The translations under genes were made by a program, and so were the position numbers. Below the pieces are notes generated by a model, which saw nothing but the letters and a program-made list of their open reading frames with translations, searched no databases and was not told the origin of the DNA. From Desulfatitalea sp. BRH_c12 (GTDB lineage: Bacteria; Desulfobacterota; Desulfobacteria; Desulfobacterales; Desulfosarcinaceae): a DNA stretch of 64,000 nt. Positions 34,325 to 43,206 of the stretch are shown here, piece by piece. The stretch covers positions 1 through 64,000 of the forward strand of contig LADR01000010.1 in assembly GCA_000961655.1 (NCBI GenBank), written 5' to 3'. The number at the start of each line of letters is the position of its first letter. The stretch's first letter is position 1.

Positions 34325-34929
34325 GATGCCTCCTGAAAGCACGATGGTTACGGCCTTGGAAACGCCAAGGCGCTATTTCGCTTGTCGGTTAGAACGGGTT
34401 TAACGTGGCACAGTGGATCGCTCGCGCATCCTAAACAGAAATTCTATTTGTGAACTTTGTTTACCGTAAAAGATGAAATGCCAACAGGCTTGCGATTTTG
34501 GCCGACAGTGCGCTATCGGCAACTGCAAATGCCCCGCTGAAAGCCAACGGACCACAAAAAATGCATGAGAAAAAGAGCCCCGATTGTTTCTGTCGCAACT
34601 GATGCCAATAATTGGAGGACGAAAGGGTCGTATGGGGCAATTGATAACTGGATGGATCTTAACCGTGTTTTTGGACCTAAACACTGTTTACGTCAAAAAA
34701 AACATGAACCAGGGGCTGTTGTCAATAGAAATTTTAGCCCATTCAGCACCTGAGCGATAATCATACTTTAAATAAACCCGGCAATCGTCGCACATTGCGG
34801 CGAAAAAACTTGTCTCGGCCAAGGAAGTGACGTACAAGATTTTTTTTGTAACGGGCATGGTCCGGGCTGGGATCATTCGAGGAAATTCGATCGGATACGA
34901 ACTATTTCGATAGTGGTTGGGAGAGTGAC
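34325..34929. promoter_or_regulatory. Divergent intergenic region between the surface operon and the TetR gene
   Basis: 605 bp without a convincing gene. It is AT-richer than the flanks and should hold the promoters of both transcription units. A perfect palindrome, ACTATTTCGATAGT, lies at 34901-34914, 15 bp before the tetR ATG, with two ATTCGA copies just upstream (34875 and 34885). It is a plausible TetR operator for autoregulation, and perhaps control of the divergent operon. I see no repeat of it near 34325. Confidence 0.4.
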
Positions 34930-35541
34930 ATGACCGAACGCTCGGCTTTTGAACAGTTACGCGACGATGAAAGAGAAGTTCGCCGCCAGGTAATTATCGA
35001 TTCAACCATTAAAATGTTAAGCCAACGCCCGTTCATTGAGATCGGCATGCGCGAAATTGCGGCCGAGGCCCGTGTATCGCCTGCTTCGATTTACCGCTAT
35101 TTCCCGAGCCGCAATGAATTACTGGTTGAGACTTTCGTGCATCAGATGCACCTGATTGGTGAAGCGTTTTACAACAAGATGGCTGATCAACCCATGACCC
35201 TCGAAGCGTTTTCCGAATACGTGATCGATCATCTGGCTGACAATGCGGCCACTTTCAATATGATGAGCTACCTGATGGTGGTCGGCCAAATGCCACCCAA
35301 GGCTATCGATAAACTTAATGAATCTCTGCGCGTTTTCCTCGGCGAATTCCGCCGTGTACTGGCCTTAAACAAGGTTGAGGGAGACTTACGAATCTTGTCG
35401 CAGACGTTCTTTTCGGCCCTGGCCGGCATCAGCATGGCCTACCGCAACTACCCGGGCCGCGGCAAGGACGAGACGCGCAGGCACATGAAGCGCCACGCCA
35501 AAATCATCGCAAAAATGTTCTCATCGGGCATGTCGCAGTGA
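34930..35541 (+). CDS. TetR/AcrR-family transcriptional regulator
   Basis: 203 residues. The N-terminal helix-turn-helix is typical: MREIAAEARVSPASIYRYF at about residues 39-57, followed by PSRNELLVETFV. The C-terminal effector domain (about 75-195) is all-helical and matches no ligand class that I recognise. GGGAG precedes the ATG. The gene diverges from the surface operon and is followed by a strong terminator, so it is monocistronic. Control of the operon, of itself, or of fatty-acid genes is possible; nothing here decides. Confidence 0.88.
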   Translation: MTERSAFEQLRDDEREVRRQVIIDSTIKMLSQRPFIEIGMREIAAEARVSPASIYRYFPSRNELLVETFVHQMHLIGEAFYNKMADQPMTLEAFSEYVIDHLADNAATFNMMSYLMVVGQMPPKAIDKLNESLRVFLGEFRRVLALNKVEGDLRILSQTFFSALAGISMAYRNYPGRGKDETRRHMKRHAKIIAKMFSSGMSQ

Positions 35542-35604
35542 ACATCACGGCTTACAGCACTGCCTTGGTTCGTCGATCACTGATTTTTGACCCCACTCGT
35601 TAGG

Positions 35605-35630
35605 AAGGGGCGCTTTTGGCGCCCCTTTGT
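35605..35630 (+). terminator. Intrinsic terminator after the TetR gene
   Basis: AAGGGGCGC and GCGCCCCTT form a perfect 9-bp stem with loop TTTTG, ending in a T-containing tract. It lies 64 bp after the tetR stop. On the minus strand it is also placed after the lipoprotein gene end (35661), so it may serve both convergent units. Confidence 0.85.
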
Positions 35631-35660
35631 AGTACATGATGACATTACGGTTTTACGTTT

Positions 35661-37331
35661 CTATTTCGGGATCCCCATCTGAGAGAGGTCGGAATAATGG
35701 ATGATGCCCACCAACGCCGGGTGTTTGACACTCAAGGTGATTTTTTCAAAGTCATTTGCAGGATAATAAAATTCCAGGGCATGAACGGGAATCTCCATAG
35801 TCGCGGTCGGCACACCGGCTGCAAACGTAAAGCTCAAGGATCGGACTGGCCCCTCCGCCACCAATGCGCTACCATCCCATCCATAATCCGCGATAGTCCC
35901 CGCAGCGGATGTCCCGTCCTCATCATAAGTCAACTCGACGATACTCTGGCCAGTGACATCTGTCCCATTGGCGGCACGTTCACGCGTCCACCCGTTCAAC
36001 CTGCCATCGTCCCCATACGCATAGGCGGTGGTGTCCTTCCACGAAGCCAAGCCAGGCAAACCCTCCACTGAAGGGTGCTCAGATTGCCCATATGAGATGA
36101 GGCGGCCCTCCGTGTCATAGGTATATGTTTCCTTTTCAAACCACTCGCCGCTGGAGGAAGTGGTAACCTTAAGCAGCTTTTCGGTGAGTTGCCCCTGACC
36201 ATTGTAGGTGTAGGTATAAGCGCGAGTATTGTCTGTTCCAGAATTTTGATAACGTACATGATAGGAAATCAGCCCCGATTCGCCATAGCCATAGGTGTAG
36301 GTATAGATATCATTTACAGTAGACGGGTCGCTGTCCCAATCCTCTTCTTTAACCTTCTTAACAATCCGGCCGCTTGCATCGTAGCCGTAGGTGATGGTAT
36401 TTTGACGAGAGACACTATCATCGTTTCTGTAAAGTCGGCGGAAATCCTCTGCGACCAGAAAAGACCCCTCATATTCATACGTGGTGGTTTCCAGGTAGTT
36501 GCTGCCAAGAACATCCCTATCTTTTTGGATCAGGCTGCCGGACTCATCGTAAGTATACTTCGTTTCAACAATTCCCTTTTCGTCAATCCACCCATCTTTT
36601 AACCAATCCATTTGAGCGACGGTCTTCGTTTGGGCCAGGTTGACGGCCGCATCATAGGTGCAGTCGACAACGTATGAGTACACACCTTCAGAACCTTCCA
36701 TTGTAGCCGCGATATTTAACAGGCGACCACCAGCGTCATAGGCAAAATCGATAGTGATAAGACTTGAAACCAGCAGCTCTTCCGGAATCTGGACAGACTG
36801 GGCAGTAAACCACCTTTCATTCCAATAACGGTGGGCAACTACTTTTACAACCGCACCTGGCAGATTCTCCATGAATACTGGCATTACCAGATTATTTTCA
36901 TAACTTGGTTTTAACGCCACAACATCGCGATAACCATCGTTTATTTCTTCCATCGCCGGCATCTTCGTCGCAACAATACTCGGATCGATAGAATAGACCA
37001 CGCTTATAATAGTGTCGGCCCGACCGTCACCGGTTTCGTCCGTTTCAAAGGCCGTGCTTACTTCAACAACCTGCCCCGCCTGGTCATAGACAAAGTCCAT
37101 AGATAGAAGATTATTGCTGTCCATGATCGTGGCCATGTTCATGTCCATGGTCATTTTCATGTCCCTGCGCATGTCCACTTCCATGGTCATCGATTCTACA
37201 CCGAAAGGGAAAGTAGTTGCTGAGGGTGTTGAGGGTGAATTACTTGCGGTGCCGTTGGAGCCGCCACCGCAACCTACTAAAAACATGGACAAGACAAAAC
37301 AGCCAAGCCAAAGGCAACGAAATTTCTTCAC
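35661..37331 (-). CDS. Lipoprotein with RHS/YD-like repeats and a methionine-rich segment
   Basis: 556 residues from the GTG at 37331, which follows GGAGGA. The N-terminus KKFRCLWLGCFVLSMFLVGC is a lipoprotein signal with lipobox LVGC and then GGGSNGT, so it should be lipid-anchored. A segment just after (about residues 45-82) contains ten methionines, as in MEVDMRRDMKMTMDMNM. The remainder is a series of YD-like repeats (YTYDESGSLIQK, YGYDASGRIVKK, YTYNGQGQLTEK, YTYDTEGRLISY), the pattern of RHS shell proteins. No toxin-like C-terminus is seen. The role is unknown. Confidence 0.75.
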   Translation of the reverse strand: MKKFRCLWLGCFVLSMFLVGCGGGSNGTASNSPSTPSATTFPFGVESMTMEVDMRRDMKMTMDMNMATIMDSNNLLSMDFVYDQAGQVVEVSTAFETDETGDGRADTIISVVYSIDPSIVATKMPAMEEINDGYRDVVALKPSYENNLVMPVFMENLPGAVVKVVAHRYWNERWFTAQSVQIPEELLVSSLITIDFAYDAGGRLLNIAATMEGSEGVYSYVVDCTYDAAVNLAQTKTVAQMDWLKDGWIDEKGIVETKYTYDESGSLIQKDRDVLGSNYLETTTYEYEGSFLVAEDFRRLYRNDDSVSRQNTITYGYDASGRIVKKVKEEDWDSDPSTVNDIYTYTYGYGESGLISYHVRYQNSGTDNTRAYTYTYNGQGQLTEKLLKVTTSSSGEWFEKETYTYDTEGRLISYGQSEHPSVEGLPGLASWKDTTAYAYGDDGRLNGWTRERAANGTDVTGQSIVELTYDEDGTSAAGTIADYGWDGSALVAEGPVRSLSFTFAAGVPTATMEIPVHALEFYYPANDFEKITLSVKHPALVGIIHYSDLSQMGIPK

Positions 37332-38020
37332 AGAAAATCCTCCTCCATCAGAAACGATCAAATTTTGGATCGGCATAAATCAAGGCCGTTCCACAATGGA
37401 ACCAGCCCCCCAAGACACCGCTCACGAGATATCGGTTTCTGCAGAGGAATTCTTTAACGTTTTCAGAATGGATTATCGAAAATATATAGTGCGTCGATGG
37501 GTAGTCTGCGCATCTCCATTACTAAAAGTGTATGGGGTCAAGTATGCTCCGTTGACTCTTAAAACCCATCATAAGTCAAGAGCAGACTTGACCCCTTATT
37601 CCCCTTATTTTCATTAAAGAGTCCGGAGCGAATTGGAAAACCAAATTTGACTATTCACCGCCGGAGAGGATTGCGTTGCCCTGCAGCGCATCGATGTATT
37701 ATAAAAGTTGATAATTGACGAAGTGTTACGTGTAAAGGGAGGTATCCTGTCCGATCTGATATGGTATCGTCCACACCATGATGCATCGCATGGCTGACGT
37801 GGCGCGGACCACCCACCCGTATCGCCGGGGCTTTGGCTTTTTCACGTCACCCACACCCGTATCTCACTTGGCCGAAGTGGATAACCACATATCGAAAATA
37901 TATAGTGCGTCAATGGGTAGTCTTCACATCTCCACTATCGGAGTAAAAAAAAAGAGCACGGGATCAACTCCCGCGCCCCTTCATTTTTCACGGCCGTTAA
38001 AACCGTCGGGTGGGTACCTT
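37332..38020. repeat. Repeat-rich gap: 46-bp direct repeats, a GGGGTCAAG hairpin and palindromic element copy C
   Basis: No gene is supported in these 689 bp. A stretch starting CGAAAATATATAGTGCGTC occurs at about 37478 and again at about 37894 (46 bp, several differences). An inverted repeat GGGGTCAAGT (37534-37543) / ACTTGACCCC (37586-37595) encloses a nested TTGACT/AGTCAA pair and resembles REP-like sites of tyrosine transposases. At 37797-37880 lies the right half of the dispersed palindromic element (GGCGCGGACCACCCACCCG) ending in CCGAAGTGGATAACC. Confidence 0.7.
37945..37976 (-). terminator. Intrinsic terminator after the small barrel gene
   Basis: On the minus strand, GCGGGA-GTTGA-TCCCGT forms a short stem, followed by GCTC and a run of nine T. 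It lies about 45 bp after the stop at 38021. Confidence 0.65.
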
Positions 38021-38824
38021 TTAAAAAAGATAAGCACAACCGAGGATCAAATCCCAATCTGGGGCGCCGTCCAGTCCGATACCGATCCCGCCCCTGAGGG
38101 AGAAATCATTTGCGACGCGATACTCGGCGCCGCCGCGAAGTTGGATGTCATTATCGAAAATCTCATAGGCCTCGGTGGCGATGTTAAACTCCCCCTGAAG
38201 ATCCAATTGGGGGGTCACAGCGTAGATGATACCGCCGCCCACCGCCAGTTGCGTTTCACCGTCCACCTCTCCTTCAAAGCCATTGAATTCAATGTCCATA
38301 TCACTATTTTTACGCAGCGCCAGATGTCCGATCATTGCCAGTTGCTGACTGGCTTGATAGCGGCCGGCGACGAACATTTCAGCATTGAACTCCCCGGAGG
38401 CACGCGGGTGGATGACCTCTTCGGAGCCCGTGGGCAGGGTCACCAACAGACCGGCGGATAGCATGAAACGCGCGTCCTGGTAAAACTGATATTTACCCCA
38501 GAGGTCGATATCGCTCAGGCCGGTTTCGCTATCGCTGTTATCCGGATCGAAGTTCATGATATCGAAACGGCCGCCGAGTTCTATGCGTGGGTTGCCCGGC
38601 AGCGAGGTAATAAAGGTGGGCCCGAGACTCCATACGCTGACATCACCGAAGTCGGTATCCCATTCCTGAAAACGCAATGCGCCCTCGATCCAGTTCTTTT
38701 GCATGACGGCGCCATCCCATTCCGGCCGTTGCAACAAGCGGCTGTTTTGAGTGATTTCCGCCGTGGCGGATAGGGGAATCGACAACAGGACAGTCAATAC
38801 ATACAAAATCATCAATCGCTTCAT
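38021..38824 (-). CDS. Small outer-membrane beta-barrel protein
   Basis: 267 residues with a clear signal peptide (MILYVLTVLLSIPLSATA). The mature part is a succession of amphipathic strands, such as WSLGPTFITSL, LDLQGEFNIATEAYEIF and SLRGGIGIGLDG. It ends LGCAYLF with the C-terminal phenylalanine typical of outer-membrane barrels. The line AGLLVTLPTGSEE resembles transporter-like MetA/phenol-degradation barrels. CAAGGAGAA precedes the ATG. The substrate is unknown and the flanking gaps (about 400 and 690 bp) suggest a single-gene unit. Confidence 0.75.
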   Translation of the reverse strand: MKRLMILYVLTVLLSIPLSATAEITQNSRLLQRPEWDGAVMQKNWIEGALRFQEWDTDFGDVSVWSLGPTFITSLPGNPRIELGGRFDIMNFDPDNSDSETGLSDIDLWGKYQFYQDARFMLSAGLLVTLPTGSEEVIHPRASGEFNAEMFVAGRYQASQQLAMIGHLALRKNSDMDIEFNGFEGEVDGETQLAVGGGIIYAVTPQLDLQGEFNIATEAYEIFDNDIQLRGGAEYRVANDFSLRGGIGIGLDGAPDWDLILGCAYLF

Positions 38825-39217
38825 TGAAATTCTCCTTGGTTGAAATGGTTGTGTTTGAGTATTCGATATACTGCGAGAAAGGAATGGAACCTCCTATTTA
38901 AGCACCAATATCGTCTGCGCGGATAGCATGCAATGATGCGATATCTAACATTTCAGAAAAGCAATACCACCACTAGCGAAGCGCCCTTGCGATAGCAATC
39001 GAAATGATAGTGAACACGATGCAAATCGAATCAGATGAGCGCACGGAACCGCGCACGAAACGAAAGGAGATCAGCTTAATGCGCGCGCACTATGCCCGCA
39101 CCGCGCTGGGAAGTCAATAAAAACTTTAGTCGGCGTTAATGGCAACTTCGCATTTCAGCATTTGGGGTGGGTTGAAGGTAACAAAGTAAATGCTTCGGCA
39201 GCATGCGCAACTAGCAT
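38825..39217. other. Gene-free stretch
   Basis: 393 bp upstream of the barrel gene. Open frames are short and unsupported, and I see no dispersed repeat, strong terminator or RNA gene. It likely carries the barrel promoter. Confidence 0.45.
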
Positions 39218-39622
39218 TCAAGCCGGAGGCAGAAAGTAAGCACCGGTTGCGTGGGCAACGGGATCTTTGCTGCCTTCGGAGTATAGCGACACCTCGCCTA
39301 CCGCTAGCGACTTGCCGAGTTTCATTATTTTACAGGCCCCGATGATATCTTTATCCGGTGACGGTTTTCTGAGAAAATGAATAGTCAAGCTCGTTGTCAC
39401 CGCGAGAGGTACAATCCCGATCTCACCTAAAATAGCCACGTAGAGCGCAACATCCGCGACGGTCATCAGAACCGGTCCGGATACGGTGCCTCCAGGGCGA
39501 AGTTCATCGATACCAATCTTATGCCTGACTGTCGCGGAACGATTCCCAACGTCCTCGATGACGCATTTATTTTGGGGAAATTCAGCGGTCAGAAATTCGA
39601 TTATGTCATCTTTTGTGGCCAC
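39218..39622 (-). CDS. PaaI-type hotdog thioesterase
   Basis: 134 residues forming one hotdog domain. The central LRPGGTVSGPVLMTVADVALYVA corresponds to the PaaI/YbgC helix with a catalytic-type acidic residue (D in VADVAL). It is followed by TTSLTIHFLRKPSPD, the typical beta-hairpin. Proteins of this group hydrolyse acyl- or aryl-CoA thioesters; the substrate here is unknown. The gene stands alone. Confidence 0.85.
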   Translation of the reverse strand: MATKDDIIEFLTAEFPQNKCVIEDVGNRSATVRHKIGIDELRPGGTVSGPVLMTVADVALYVAILGEIGIVPLAVTTSLTIHFLRKPSPDKDIIGACKIMKLGKSLAVGEVSLYSEGSKDPVAHATGAYFLPPA

Positions 39623-39806
39623 GCTTTTCCTCCGATAGAGCTCAACCGTGTACTATGGTAGTAATTTATCAATCTGGTGATGCAGTCCGCTCCAGTGACT
39701 TTGCCACGTGTTAAGTGCAAACCAGATTGACTTTTTTATGCATTCATAATGGCAAAACGCGGCACTGCCACATCATGCGATAACGAAAGTCAAGCAGTGC
39801 TTCCGA

Positions 39807-41807
39807 TTATTTCAGACCGATCTCGAAATTCCATTCGCCAGGGCGCTTTTTAAGCTGAATGTTTTTGGGTATGGGCTCTTCCAGGTGCACGAACAAACGG
39901 TAGCCTGTTTTCACGAGCGCGTCCTGCGAGGCCCGTAAATTGAGAGGCCAGTTAGGGTACACCCAGTACAGAGAGCCGTAACGCTGGGCCCAGCCTTGTT
40001 CGCCGCGCGGGCTGACAAAGGGTTGCCCCGGCTGCAGGTCGGGAGCCAGCACGCGCGAGACGCAGAAGGGCCATTGGCCGGAAATCACGATGCCTAGCGG
40101 CAGCACGCTTTTGGCCGGTAAGTTTTCCAAGTCCGCGCGGCCCAACTCAGGACTGACGATGACGCCTTGACCGCCGAGCAGCTTGAACGCGCGGATGGCC
40201 AAAGGGTTGGCAATATTACAAAAGGGCCCTGCCCAGAGGCTGAGCCGCTCAGGGTGTTGAAACATGGCGATCTGCCAGGGCGCGTTGAGGACAAAACGCT
40301 GGGCGCCTTTGGCCATGACCCGTTTGAGCAGCTGCTGCCAGCGCTCTTCTTCTTCAGGCCAGATGACCGGTGGCAGCCACCACCAGGCATGGGCGATCTG
40401 GCCTTCCTGCATGCCGCTCAGGATTTCGGGTGCAAGCCACAGGGCCAGGCTGGTCTGCCGCATTCGCGCTCCCGGATAACGCAGCACATGCATCAGGCGG
40501 GAATGGGGCTGGCGCGGACTGCCGGGCGAAAGGCGCAGGTTGAAGGTGCCGCTGTCTTCGGATGGCACTTTCACAGGCTGCAATAGCGCTTCGAACTTTT
40601 TCAGCTGTTGGACCAGATACGGTTCGCGGCGATCGATCAGGAAAACGGGTGTGATTTTGCCGGCGCCGAGCCCCTTGGCGGCCTTAAAGAAGAACTTGCC
40701 GCCTTTGGGCACGCTCTGGGTCAAATCGACGGTCTGGTGCCACTCGTCATCCTCGTAGCCCAGGCGCAACTTGTCGCCTTCGAGCAGCGGCAGACGTGGT
40801 TCGATATAGGGCTTGTCCTTGCCGCCGCGCAATGTCCCCACCATTAGACCCGAGCCGGAGTCGGCTTGGGTATTAACAGGACTTTGGGGCCTTTGAGGCA
40901 AAAAGTGATAATGGGTGCCGGGACGACCGAGCGCCTGTTCGAGCAAACCGACTGCCGAGCGTTTGGCCGCGGGATCCTGACCTTCGTCGCGCAGCATTTT
41001 ATACGCTGTCACGGTGTAATAGACATAATGTGGCCCTTTTTTGCGGCCTTCGATCTTCCAGGCGCGCACCTGCGGCAAATCGGCCAGGACCTTGGCCAGC
41101 ACATCCAGGCTTAGATCCTGGCAGGCAAAATAGCGTTTGTCTTCACGCTCCTGGGTATAGCGCCGGCGGCAAGGCTGCACACAGCGACCGCGCAAGCCGC
41201 TTTTGCCGCCCAGGAAACTGCTCCAGTAACAGCGCCCCGAAACGCCATAGCACAGCGCGCCATGCACAAAGAGCTCAAGGCCCAGTTCAGGCGGGCAAGC
41301 CGCTGCCATCTGCTTGATTTCGTCCACATTAAGCTCGCGCGGCAGGACAATGCGCTGGATGCCAAGGGTTTTAACCAGCCGCGGCAACACGCTGGGCTGG
41401 GTCACATTGGCCAATGTCGACAGGTGAATTTCGCCATTGAAGCCGACCTGCTTGGCCAAAGCGATGGCGGCCAGATCCTGCACGATAAGCGCATCGGGCG
41501 TGGCATACCGGTTGACCCAGTCCAGCTGACGCCCCAGGGGCAGCAGTTCGTCCGGTTTGAGCAGGGTGTTGACGGTCAGGTAGACTCTGACGCCCTGGTC
41601 ATGCGCCAGTTGTACCAGCGAGGCCATCTCTTCAAGTTGGAAATTTTTGGCGGCCATGCGTGCGGAAAAATCCTTCAGCCCACAATACACAGCATCGGCG
41701 CCTGCCGCGAGGGCGGCCAAAAAACTGTCGCGCTGTCCGGCCGGTGCGAGAATTTCGGGTTTCAGGCCTTTAAAGCTGCCTGCTTTGCGTGTAACGATTT
41801 GACTCAT
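39807..41807 (-). CDS. U32 peptidase-family protein (RlhA/TrhP-like)
   Basis: 666 residues. The N-terminal half is a U32 TIM-barrel: PEILAPAGQRDSFLAALAAG, DAVYCGLKDFSARMAAKNF and VYLTVNTLL. Conserved cysteines follow in HGALCYGVSGRCYWSS and GRCVQPCRRRY, which bind an iron-sulfur cluster in characterised members. Such proteins are now known to hydroxylate RNA (RlhA on 23S rRNA C2501, TrhP on tRNA U34) rather than act as proteases. The C-terminal region (about 330-660) fits the longer variants. Which RNA is modified here cannot be told. Confidence 0.88.
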   Translation of the reverse strand: MSQIVTRKAGSFKGLKPEILAPAGQRDSFLAALAAGADAVYCGLKDFSARMAAKNFQLEEMASLVQLAHDQGVRVYLTVNTLLKPDELLPLGRQLDWVNRYATPDALIVQDLAAIALAKQVGFNGEIHLSTLANVTQPSVLPRLVKTLGIQRIVLPRELNVDEIKQMAAACPPELGLELFVHGALCYGVSGRCYWSSFLGGKSGLRGRCVQPCRRRYTQEREDKRYFACQDLSLDVLAKVLADLPQVRAWKIEGRKKGPHYVYYTVTAYKMLRDEGQDPAAKRSAVGLLEQALGRPGTHYHFLPQRPQSPVNTQADSGSGLMVGTLRGGKDKPYIEPRLPLLEGDKLRLGYEDDEWHQTVDLTQSVPKGGKFFFKAAKGLGAGKITPVFLIDRREPYLVQQLKKFEALLQPVKVPSEDSGTFNLRLSPGSPRQPHSRLMHVLRYPGARMRQTSLALWLAPEILSGMQEGQIAHAWWWLPPVIWPEEEERWQQLLKRVMAKGAQRFVLNAPWQIAMFQHPERLSLWAGPFCNIANPLAIRAFKLLGGQGVIVSPELGRADLENLPAKSVLPLGIVISGQWPFCVSRVLAPDLQPGQPFVSPRGEQGWAQRYGSLYWVYPNWPLNLRASQDALVKTGYRLFVHLEEPIPKNIQLKKRPGEWNFEIGLK

Positions 41808-42439
41808 TGAATCCTTTATCGACTCAGGACCGCGCTCCGCTTCACCGCACGACGGTTATCGGTGCAAGGGCAACCTGCATGGTTTTCAAACTAACGTAAT
41901 AATCCCAATCATCATCGCAAACGACAAATCGATGACACTTATCCACAGTAAGGGTTTCCTTCTATCCTTCAGCACTCGGAGCGTCAAGGATTTGATGAAA
42001 AAACCTGCTCTGCGCACACCTAAGTCTCACTAAGGCTCATGGCTGACGGTGATACCCGAGTTCGTATACGGGATTGACACGAAGGAGGTGATTCGGGTGG
42101 GTGGTCCGCGCCACGTCAGCCATGAGGTTTAGTGAGGCATAAGGCGTGCGCAGGACAAGGGGTCGCACTGTTTGAGCGCAGCTAAGTTTGCGGCCCGTCC
42201 GGAGCGCACCTTACTGCCTCACTTAATCGAATGGATGGTGGCGCGGACCACCCACCCGAATCACCGGGTTTCAGCACGATAGATATGGCGCAAAGTAAAG
42301 GCACGCTGCGTGCCAAGGTTTACATGCGATTGCCCTGAAGGGCCACATAACGTACCTTGCTGAATCGGCAATGTATGTTATATTGGTGGTGCGTTTTTAC
42401 GCAGCGACCCGATTCAAGCGGATATTGAAAGGACATGTA
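41808..42439. other. Gene-free region containing palindromic element copy D
   Basis: 632 bp between divergent genes. Apart from the palindromic element (42087-42265) it shows a small GGCAC-N4-GTGCC-like hairpin near 42300 and the leader of the CooC-like gene (GAAAGGA before the ATG). No gene is supported. Confidence 0.55.
42087..42265. repeat. Dispersed palindromic element, copy D (27-bp perfect arms, 125-bp interior)
   Basis: The arm at 42087-42113 (GGTGATTCGGGTGGGTGGTC and onward) is the exact reverse complement of 42239-42265. The interior starts CGTCAGCCATGAGGTTTAGT, as in copy A, and has an inner imperfect inverted repeat around GTGAGGCATAAGGCG and CTTACTGCCTCAC. It is preceded by CGGGATTGACACGAAGGA, also shared with A, B and E. 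No open reading frame is present. It looks like a non-autonomous mobile or structural RNA/DNA element. Confidence 0.8.
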
Positions 42440-43195
42440 ATGAAATTAGCAGTCAGCGGCAAAGGCGGCGTGGGTAAAACCACTTTCTCGGCTCTGTTGA
42501 TACGAATTCTCAGCGATATGGGCAAAAAAGTGTTGGCCATTGACGCCGACCCGGATGCCAATTTGGCCTCGGCCCTGGGAATTGCCAACTCCGAGCGGAT
42601 CACCCCTATTGCTGAAATGAAAGATATGATCTTTGAACGAACCGGTGCCCAACCTGGCACGATCGGCGGTTTTTTCAAGCTCAACCCCAAAGTGGACGAC
42701 CTTCCCGATACCCTTTCGGTAAAAATGGACAATATTAAACTGATGCGCCTGGGCAGCGTAAAAAAGGGCGGCGGCGGATGCCTCTGCCCGGAGAGCACGC
42801 TGCTCAAGAGCCTGGTAATGCACATCGTGCTGGCGCGTGACGAAGTCGTGGTCATGGACATGGAAGCGGGCATCGAGCATTTGGGCCGGGCCACGGCCAA
42901 ATCGGTAGACAAGTTAATCGTGGTGGTGGAGCCGGGTCGGCGCAGCATCGATACGGCAGCCCATATCCGCAAGCTGGCCCAGGAGATTCGCCTTGAGAAA
43001 ATCGCGGTGGTGGGCAACAAGATCCGCTCGCCCAAAGATGAAGCATTCATTCGCGAACATCTGGCCGACTTCGACATTTTAGGGTTTTTGCCGTATGGCG
43101 ATGAACTCATCGAGGCCGACCTCAACGGCCAGTCCCCCTACGACGTGGAGTCGGAAGCCAAAACGCGTATTCGGGCAATGATCGCCAAACTGTAA
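42440..43195 (+). CDS. cooC: CooC-type nickel-insertion ATPase
   Basis: 251 residues from the ATG at 42440 (GAAAGGA ahead). It is a MinD/SIMIBI ATPase with the deviant Walker A SGKGGVGKTTF (residues about 5-15), Walker A' line VLAIDADPDANLA and VVMDMEAGIEHLGR. The Cys pair C114-x-C116 in GGGCLCPES is the metal-binding motif that distinguishes CooC from MinD. CooC/AcsF proteins load nickel into CO dehydrogenase/acetyl-CoA synthase. No CODH gene lies in the window; a helicase gene follows after 11 bp. The organism therefore probably has CODH/ACS elsewhere (Wood-Ljungdahl carbon oxidation). Confidence 0.88.
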   Translation: MKLAVSGKGGVGKTTFSALLIRILSDMGKKVLAIDADPDANLASALGIANSERITPIAEMKDMIFERTGAQPGTIGGFFKLNPKVDDLPDTLSVKMDNIKLMRLGSVKKGGGGCLCPESTLLKSLVMHIVLARDEVVVMDMEAGIEHLGRATAKSVDKLIVVVEPGRRSIDTAAHIRKLAQEIRLEKIAVVGNKIRSPKDEAFIREHLADFDILGFLPYGDELIEADLNGQSPYDVESEAKTRIRAMIAKL

Positions 43196-43206
43196 GTGGA
43201 TTGCCT

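Noticed and set aside
34400-34684. 94-codon minus-strand frame between the surface operon and tetR.
   Set aside because: No ribosome site, no family features and an unusual residue mix; better seen as part of the regulatory region.
37114-37617. Plus-strand frame of 167 codons with a Met-rich start.
   Set aside because: The start mirrors the Met-rich part of the lipoprotein gene on the other strand and the rest runs into repeat sequence.
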